From Candidatus Nitrosotalea bavarica (lineage in GTDB: Archaea > Thermoproteota > Nitrososphaeria > Nitrososphaerales > Nitrosopumilaceae), in the NCBI RefSeq assembly GCF_900167955.1, contig NZ_FUYK01000008.1, forward strand, positions 1 through 64,000: DNA of 64,000 nucleotides, read 5' to 3'. The notes beneath the pieces were generated by a model. That model saw nothing but the letters and a program-made list of their open reading frames with translations. It was not told where the DNA came from and searched no databases. A program made the translations under genes and the position numbers. Shown one piece after another: positions 59,207 to 64,000 of this stretch (within the stretch, counting starts at the first letter, position 1; every line of letters begins with the position of its first letter).

Positions 59207-59806
59207 GTGGATGAAAAACTAGTCAGCATTATAGCCGTAATTGCCATAGTGGGTATAGTCAGTATATTGTTGGTACCTCAAACAATCCACCCTTTACCTG
59301 TAACAACAAACATGCATGTACCAAAGCCAACACCTATGCAAACTCCAAAACAAATTCCAACACTTCCTAAAGTAACACCATCAACTACACTGACAGATCA
59401 AGAGTTTGAAGACAAGCTTACACAGATTCAACTAGACCTAAAAAATGGAACTCAGAATTTGGATATGTATCTGGTACAATATAAAAACGGACAAATCTCA
59501 AAAGACCAGATGCTCAATATGACAGATAGCCGCATATCCATAATGCAAAACATTCTTCCACAATATGACAAACTAAACCCGCCTGAAAATTTTAAACAGT
59601 CATTACATTTATTCAGACTTTCTACACTGATGGAGATTGAAAGTGACAAGGCTCTAAGAGAATGGGTTGTAACAGGAGATAATGCAACATTTACCAAGTC
59701 AGACCAGTTATTGCAACAGTCATTTCAATATGAGACCAATGCACTCCAGTCTTATAATGACGCAATCAATGACGGTAAAATGGTAGATTCCTTACCAATT
59801 GTATGA
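59207..59806 (+). CDS. Membrane-anchored secreted protein, helical
   Basis: The 199-residue protein starts at GTG 59207. A single N-terminal helix (KLVSIIAVIAIVGIVSILLV) anchors it, followed by a Pro/Thr-rich linker (residues 28-65) and a helical extracellular domain with DQEFEDKLTQIQLDLKNGTQ and RLSTLMEIESDKALREW. No catalytic motif is recognised. The linker suggests display away from the S-layer-covered membrane. Confidence 0.65.
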   Translation: MDEKLVSIIAVIAIVGIVSILLVPQTIHPLPVTTNMHVPKPTPMQTPKQIPTLPKVTPSTTLTDQEFEDKLTQIQLDLKNGTQNLDMYLVQYKNGQISKDQMLNMTDSRISIMQNILPQYDKLNPPENFKQSLHLFRLSTLMEIESDKALREWVVTGDNATFTKSDQLLQQSFQYETNALQSYNDAINDGKMVDSLPIV

Positions 59807-59983
59807 GATAACATATAGTTCTGTTTTGCAAGTCCAAGATGTACTAATCCTCTTTTCTTGTTTTGATGATTTAACCAAATTTTTAAGCAAGATACGGTAT
59901 TGTTATATGGTAAATGCAACAGGTCAAACTGGGAACAACAACGATAATGCAAAACAAGATTGCAAGTGTTGGTATCATAAGGC

Positions 59984-60316
59984 ATGGGTAATTCAGATAA
60001 TTGGAATCATGATCATAATTCAGATAAACTACCAAACAAGCCAAAGAAGAAAATAAGACTAATCTACCTAGTACCTATCTTTGCGGTGTTGGGAATTGTA
60101 GGATTTGCATATGTTTGGCAAAACCTGTACAACGACAATAGTAAATGTGATGATGAGATTGCACAGGTAAATCAAGTAATCAACTCGACAGGTAGTATAG
60201 ATGCAAACGATACATTATTTCAACAACTTGGAACTGATGGATGTGTAGATATTTCTAAAGCCACTGGTATGATCACTACTCCACTTCCACACCTCAACCA
60301 TAGCTTCAAGCCCTAA
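59984..60316 (+). CDS. Small membrane-anchored protein
   Basis: The 110-residue protein has an N-terminal His/Asn/Asp-rich region (NSDNWNHDHNSDKLPNKPKK), one transmembrane helix at about residues 27-47 (LVPIFAVLGIVGFAYVWQN), and an outside domain with two cysteines. The His-Asp-rich N terminus could bind metal, but there is no defined motif. I do not recognise a family. Confidence 0.58.
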   Translation: MGNSDNWNHDHNSDKLPNKPKKKIRLIYLVPIFAVLGIVGFAYVWQNLYNDNSKCDDEIAQVNQVINSTGSIDANDTLFQQLGTDGCVDISKATGMITTPLPHLNHSFKP

Positions 60317-60446
60317 CTTGCAAAATAAGATTTGAATCCAGGCACACAGGGGATTTTCTCTTTTTATACACAATCAGTAAAAAATGGTTCACCAACAATT
60401 TGTTCGGTGGAATATACTCTTGTCACAAAACTTTAGAACTTGGAAC

Positions 60447-60818
60447 ATGACATCACCTGACATGGATAAAGACAAATTATGCAATAGAGTCCTAGAGGCA
60501 GACTCGAGAATTAGATTTGCAGGTTTGATAAATAAAATGGGCAGACTAGTTGCAGGAGGAATGAAACCAGGATTACTATCTCTTGAAGAGTCAAAAGATA
60601 ATGAAATGATATTTCTCCAACTAGCTTTGAAGGTAAATCAACGAAAGGAATTCGATAAGGCTTATGGTCCAGTAGAATTTTCAATGGCATATAGGGATAA
60701 GTTGATCATTATGAGCTTCCCAGTAAATGATTACATATTATTAATCTCATCTGAAAAGGAAGTTGATTTTTTTAAACTCCCATTCAAGATTTTAGAAATA
60801 ATTCACAATGAAAATTAA
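60447..60818 (+). CDS. DUF6659-like thaumarchaeal protein, copy 2
   Basis: The ATG at 60447 gives 123 residues; an ATG at 60462 aligns exactly with copy 1. The sequence is close to the 47990-48340 gene: RIRFAGLINKMGRLVAGGMK, YGPVEFSMAYRDKLIIMSFP and DYILLISSEKEVDFFKLPFK. The very high similarity suggests a recent duplication or common selection. The same profilin-like fold and possible GTPase-binding role are inferred. An upstream in-frame ATG at 60384 adds 21 unmatched residues and is not preferred. Confidence 0.78.
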   Translation: MTSPDMDKDKLCNRVLEADSRIRFAGLINKMGRLVAGGMKPGLLSLEESKDNEMIFLQLALKVNQRKEFDKAYGPVEFSMAYRDKLIIMSFPVNDYILLISSEKEVDFFKLPFKILEIIHNEN

Positions 60819-60935
60819 CTAAAAAACAAATCACATACTAGTTATGATTCTAGTTGTATCGCCATTTTTACACCTAGGTTGTCTTTTTACTTTTGATAAA
60901 CTCGTTTGGACTAGTTCTAAAAATATACCATGAAT

Positions 60936-61211
60936 TCATTTCATGCTGCTGACAAGTATTATAGCTAACGCACTACCAATCACTGCAACTGACCATGGTA
61001 ATGGACCATAGTATTTTTTTCCAAACTTTCCTTTCTTTGAGTTAAAGACCATCCATATTAAAAATGGAATAATCCAGAATATGGCTGAAGAATGAGTCTT
61101 GAATATTACATTATTTGCAACAAATATGCTAACAACAGATACAACTGTGGCAAGTGTAACAATGGCAAAATGCTTTTTGTTCCATGGCACTAGATTACTA
61201 TCTGACTTCAT
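60936..61211 (-). CDS. Small membrane protein, three helices
   Basis: The 91-residue protein has three hydrophobic segments (about residues 15-35, 42-57 and 72-88) and a Lys/Gly-rich loop (FNSKKGKFGKKYYGPLP). The C terminus is on the outside or inside depending on the basic loop, which by the positive-inside rule is cytoplasmic. No family is recognised. It converges with copy 2 of the DUF6659-like genes. Confidence 0.65.
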   Translation of the reverse strand: MKSDSNLVPWNKKHFAIVTLATVVSVVSIFVANNVIFKTHSSAIFWIIPFLIWMVFNSKKGKFGKKYYGPLPWSVAVIGSALAIILVSSMK

Positions 61212-61534
61212 ACTCTAGTACAATTATTCCATACTATAACACATTCGGTTTATCTATTTTTTTTTACTAGACATCTTAAGTTCATATGTTACAAGAAATG
61301 GTATGAGTAAAACATCAAACAAAGCAAAGAAAAGAAAAAAAGATCAAGATAACGCCAAATCAAAAAAGTAGTCCCCCTAATGGAACCATATACTAAATAG
61401 GATGCTATGCTCCTATGATAGCTTCCTTGACATGTTTCCAGATTATTCCACAGATTTATCATTAAAAAATTCTAGTAACAAGGCAACAATTGACGACTAT
61501 ATCTGTATAATGACTTGATACCACATACACCAGT

Positions 61535-61660
61535 ATGGCAAAACGAACACATGCGTCTTATGTAGCAGCAGGAAAGAAAGCTGCAAAGAATAGGACACAC
61601 GCATCTTATGTAGCAGCAGGAAAGAAAGGTGCAAAGACTAGAAAAAGAAAAGGTAACTAG
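61535..61660 (+). CDS. Basic microprotein with two tandem repeats
   Basis: The 41-residue protein is made of two near-identical units, each RTHASYVAAGKK followed by A-A-K-N or G-A-K-T, with a basic tail (RKRKGN). The DNA also repeats with an offset of 48 bp. The composition (Lys, Arg, Ala, Gly) suggests nucleic-acid or anionic-surface binding; similar KGG-like stress proteins are known from bacteria, but I claim no homology. The stop is 1 bp from the end of the convergent 61662 gene. Confidence 0.65.
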   Translation: MAKRTHASYVAAGKKAAKNRTHASYVAAGKKGAKTRKRKGN

Positions 61661-61661
61661 A

Positions 61662-62009
61662 TTACTTTAATGCATTTCTGATATTTTTTATTATATCTAG
61701 CGAAGCCTCAGGTGACCATGTAAGCAAGAGCATGTACTTGTCCCCAATAGGCATTGTCAATCTACAGAGATTGTCATATACTGCCAACACATAATGATTT
61801 TTCCCAAGCTTTGCACTCAGTTTCTCGCGAACCTTCATTGCATTGACTGCATACATTAGCGCTTCCCTATGTTCATCTTCATTGAGTAACGTTTTGATAC
61901 CTTCTTGAATCTCTGTTCCAAGCACTTGGCCCTCCATGTCACAGACTGTAGCATAACGTATACGAGAATCTGACTTCATGACAGAATTTAGCATCTCTTG
62001 GACACTCAA
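61662..62009 (-). CDS. DUF6659-like protein, divergent copy 3
   Basis: The 115-residue protein shares the layout of copies 1 and 2: SDSRIRYATVCDMEGQVLGT, then a helix with EHREALMYAVNAMKVREKL, then HYVLAVYDNLCRLTMPIGDK and YMLLLTWSPEASLDIIKNI. The glycine-rich turn is changed (GTEIQEGIKT) and sequence identity is low, so it is an older paralogue or a separate subfamily. Roadblock-like dimer formation is possible. Confidence 0.68.
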   Translation of the reverse strand: MSVQEMLNSVMKSDSRIRYATVCDMEGQVLGTEIQEGIKTLLNEDEHREALMYAVNAMKVREKLSAKLGKNHYVLAVYDNLCRLTMPIGDKYMLLLTWSPEASLDIIKNIRNALK

Positions 62010-62168
62010 TGGTATGGATACAACTATGATGCATAAAAACTACATGTAGATTAAAAATTGGAAAATGCCTACTAGATACAAATTTTTTTATAATGAAATT
62101 ATTTGAAAAAATCTGTTCAATATTTCACAATTCTACAAAAAGGGGCCCAAAAATACAATCATGGTATA

Positions 62169-62561
62169 TTATGAATCGTTCTTGTCGATTATTCTTTTTG
62201 GGATGTAATTTTCTATATCTGTACTGAAAATTCTAATATTTGCAAATGTCCTTAGTATGGATTTTGCAATTAAACCCATCGCACTTTTTGCAAAATCTGA
62301 TCTTTTAAGACTTTCGTCTGAAAAAATACTCAGAGTAGATCTCTGCTGCATAGAAATTATTTCAATTATGAATTCATGATTGTCATTGTCAGATGTCACC
62401 GGAATTAGTGCTCGCTTTTTTTTCTTGTCAAGGAAGATGTCATCTATTTTAATCAGAAATGGCCTCTCTTGAACTATGTTTTGAAATCTTGATGAAAACT
62501 CCTCAAGGTTAATTCCGTTGTCAAAAATAACATGTGGCATGGTCTTCTTTGAATTTATCAT
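62169..62561 (-). CDS. Hypothetical protein, alpha/beta
   Basis: The 130-residue protein starts at 62561 or at the ATG seven codons later, which precedes PHVIFDNGINLEEFSS. Strands such as PFLIKIDDIFLDKKKKRALI and NHEFIIEIISMQQRSTLSIF alternate with helices. I do not recognise a family. It is transcribed alone, with about 150 bp of non-coding sequence on either side. Confidence 0.6.
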   Translation of the reverse strand: MINSKKTMPHVIFDNGINLEEFSSRFQNIVQERPFLIKIDDIFLDKKKKRALIPVTSDNDNHEFIIEIISMQQRSTLSIFSDESLKRSDFAKSAMGLIAKSILRTFANIRIFSTDIENYIPKRIIDKNDS

Positions 62562-63055
62562 TTAAACAAGAATAGCTATTCTAATTTAGTATATTAGAAA
62601 TTTGTACAAGTTCCCACGGTTTTTTTGATGTAGGCTTTTAATTCTCATTCTACAGATTTAGAATCCACTTCTAATGCTATTTTCAGTTGTATCAACTGAT
62701 ACTTTCTATATTAGTTCATGAATCAACTCCAAGTACACAACAAAAGACAATGCTGGAAAATGAAAAACAAAGTCACAGAAAGAAGAAACTATTGGAATCT
62801 TGAACAGACTAAATTATAATTATATGACTACATCTTAAAACTAGGTCTCTTTAAGTTACTAGTAAATTTTCTACAGTTCAAGATATGTTCTAGTCAGAAC
62901 CAGTTTAATAGGAACGGAGACGTAATAGTATTGGAGAATTAGCATATGGCATATAATGTCGCTAAAAATTATTTTCCGAATTATGCCTCAGGGTTTAGAG
63001 TGGAGTTTTTTGAATTTACCTGCATACGTGGTATCAAGATTGGTAGTGATGCAAT
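62562..63055. other. Intergenic region without a supported gene
   Basis: About 490 bp with in-frame stops throughout. A 39-codon frame from the ATG at 62946 exists but has no recognisable features and overlaps the next gene start. No tRNA or hairpin is evident. Confidence 0.5.
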
Positions 63056-63175
63056 GTGCAAATAATTATACTGAAAGAACCAAAAACCTATCAAAAATGT
63101 AGAACTGAATTTGATGAAGAAAATGACTATCCCATATGCAATTATTGCCTCAAATTAATGGGTGGTTGGAGGTAG
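63056..63175 (+). CDS. Zinc microprotein 1 (39 residues)
   Basis: The frame starts at GTG 63056; upstream in-frame stops exclude a longer form. The sequence QIIILKEPKTYQKCRTEFDE, then ENDYPICNYCLKLMGGWR, has three cysteines, with C-x-x-C near the end, which look like a partial zinc site. Thaumarchaeal genomes have many such tiny cysteine proteins. The next small gene begins 4 bp after the stop. Confidence 0.5.
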   Translation: MQIIILKEPKTYQKCRTEFDEENDYPICNYCLKLMGGWR

Positions 63176-63178
63176 GAA

Positions 63179-63337
63179 TTGTCTCTCCAAAGCGTCGTTC
63201 CAAAAGAGATCAACGAACACCTCCGCCTTTATTCAAAAGAACCATGGGAGGTACAGTTTCTTGAAGAGTGTGGGATATGCGGAAGCAAAATTGACGAATT
63301 TGGACTATGCGGATGTGATACTGGAGGAGGAGATTGA
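63179..63337 (+). CDS. Zinc microprotein 2 (52 residues)
   Basis: The frame starts at TTG 63179, directly after the stop of microprotein 1, and ends at 63337. The C-terminal third has ECGICGSKIDEFGLCGCD, that is C-x2-C with a second pair near the end, the layout of a four-cysteine zinc ribbon. The N-terminal part is helical and charged (PKEINEHLRLYSKEPWEVQF). No family is recognised. Confidence 0.5.
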   Translation: MSLQSVVPKEINEHLRLYSKEPWEVQFLEECGICGSKIDEFGLCGCDTGGGD

Positions 63338-63339
63338 TA

Positions 63340-63507
63340 ATGGAATCTCGTTCAAATCAAAAAATATCTGAAAAAGAATCACCAAAATATCGTAAAGGTA
63401 CCTGTTGGTTTTGTCAAAATCATTGCAATAATTTTGGTTATACTCATGAAGCATGCATAATAGATTATTTTAGCAAATCAAAATCACGCCAACTAGTCTC
63501 AGCATAG
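63340..63507 (+). CDS. Zinc microprotein 3 (55 residues)
   Basis: The frame starts at ATG 63340, 2 bp after microprotein 2. It has a polar N terminus (ESRSNQKISEKESPKYRKG), then TCWFCQNHCNNFGYTHEACI with C-x2-C-x3-C and a later His and Cys, and a basic tail. The composition fits a small zinc-binding domain. Three such genes in tandem suggest a small operon. Confidence 0.55.
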   Translation: MESRSNQKISEKESPKYRKGTCWFCQNHCNNFGYTHEACIIDYFSKSKSRQLVSA

Positions 63508-63559
63508 CAAACCAATGTGGTGAAAAATGCTTATTGGTTAGCAAGTCGTATGGATATCT

Positions 63560-64000
63560 ATGGGAGTAGCACTTGAAAGTCCCCATAAAGATGAACCATA
63601 CAAGAAACTGGAAATGACAGACGAGATTATAGTGGATTTATTTGAAGGAATTATCAGATCTAAACGCATTACAATGGCAGATGTCATGACACGAGATGTC
63701 ATAACTCTTGATCACACCAAAACTGCACATGATGCGGCTATGACCATGATGGAAAAAAGGATTGGGAGTGTCATAATAACAGCATATGGAAAACCCTTTG
63801 GCATAGTTACAGAAAGAGACTTGGCGCGTCTAGTGGCATTTCTAGATATACCTGCAAAGTGCCTAATACTGAGTTTTCTTGCATCAAGACCGCTAATTTA
63901 TGCAAGAACAACTCTAACTATTCAAGAGGCATCAGATATCATGGGAATACATAACATTGATCACCTTCCAATATTGGAACAAGGTAAGATTGTTGGAATG
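63560..64000 (+). CDS. CBS-domain pair protein, truncated by the window end
   Basis: The frame starts at ATG 63560 and remains open to the last base, so the 3' end is missing. The first CBS domain has MADVMTRDVITLDHTKTAHD, then GSVIITAYGKPFGIVTERDL; the second begins RPLIYARTTLTIQEASDIMG, IHNIDHLPILEQGKIVGM. CBS pairs bind adenine nucleotides and regulate enzymes or channels. Stand-alone CBS proteins are numerous in Thaumarchaeota; the target is unknown. An alternative ATG at 63550 is in another frame. Confidence 0.85.
   Translation, partial: MGVALESPHKDEPYKKLEMTDEIIVDLFEGIIRSKRITMADVMTRDVITLDHTKTAHDAAMTMMEKRIGSVIITAYGKPFGIVTERDLARLVAFLDIPAKCLILSFLASRPLIYARTTLTIQEASDIMGIHNIDHLPILEQGKIVGM

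Noticed and set aside
59910-60056. 48-residue frame upstream of the 59984 gene
   Set aside because: It overlaps the better-supported 110-residue frame, lacks a defined domain and ends in basic low-complexity sequence.
61303-61371. 22-residue basic frame
   Set aside because: It is too short to support from sequence alone; it consists almost entirely of Lys, Ser and Asn.
62946-63065. 39-codon frame from ATG 62946
   Set aside because: It overlaps the first zinc microprotein in another frame and shows no motif or codon bias.

Overview
This window comes from an ammonia-oxidising archaeon of the Thaumarchaeota (Nitrososphaeria). The decisive evidence is a complete archaeal ammonia monooxygenase locus (amoB, amoC, amoX, amoA; 40257-42876) with an Amt ammonium transporter and a PII protein nearby. 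Supporting evidence is an AT-rich genome, TATA-box promoters about 26-28 nt upstream of start codons (mostly leaderless genes), an archaeal TBP, ABCE1, S3Ae and Pcc1, intron-bearing tRNAs and an unlinked 5S rRNA. The linear amo order A-X-C-B suggests a Group I.1a lineage (Nitrosopumilus, Nitrosarchaeum, Nitrosotenuis or Nitrosotalea-like). Genus cannot be settled by eye.

Layout. 1-9797: complex I (nuoB to nuoN, tightly packed, entering from outside the window). 9787-19822: housekeeping genes (prenyl synthase, TBP, pyrE, M50 protease, Trm5-like, ABCE1) with two tRNAs and 5S rRNA. 19940-23240: a three-gene operon for the whole non-oxidative pentose phosphate pathway, including a fused transketolase-N/ribulose-phosphate epimerase. 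23260-27665: a MoxR/VWA/ASCH operon and a geranylgeranyl reductase. 27853-32302: an information-processing operon (S15, RecJ-like, Pcc1, SerRS, S3Ae, exosome-associated protein). 32410-42876: the nitrogen region, with two small membrane proteins proposed as AmoY/AmoZ, PII, a Cas4-like protein, Amt and the amo genes. 43007-48340: an accessory stretch with a Dam-type methylase, an AbiTii-like protein, a histidine kinase lacking its histidine, three tRNAs and a CarH-like regulator. 48453-58260: redoxin, glycosyltransferase, CoaD, TrpRS and PheRS. 58508-64000: mostly small lineage-specific proteins, among them two further members of a DUF6659-like family, a basic repeat protein, three tandem tiny zinc proteins and a CBS-domain protein cut off by the window end.

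How it works together. AMO oxidises ammonia, and Amt and PII bring in and sense it. Complex I and lipid genes (GGPP synthase, geranylgeranyl reductase) serve the membrane, and the pentose phosphate operon supplies pentoses. The most informative regulatory signal is a 44-bp block shared at the same spacing upstream of amt and of the Cas4-like gene next to glnB. It suggests a nitrogen regulon and moves the amt start to 36748.

The most notable observations are tRNA introns at non-canonical positions with readable bulge-helix-bulge structures, the fused TK-RPE enzyme, the shared amt/glnB-region promoter block, the methylase/AbiTii island next to amoA, several signalling proteins that kept their fold but lost catalytic or ligand residues, and a cupredoxin that lost three of four copper ligands and its start codon. 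No CRISPR array, insertion sequence or prophage was seen.
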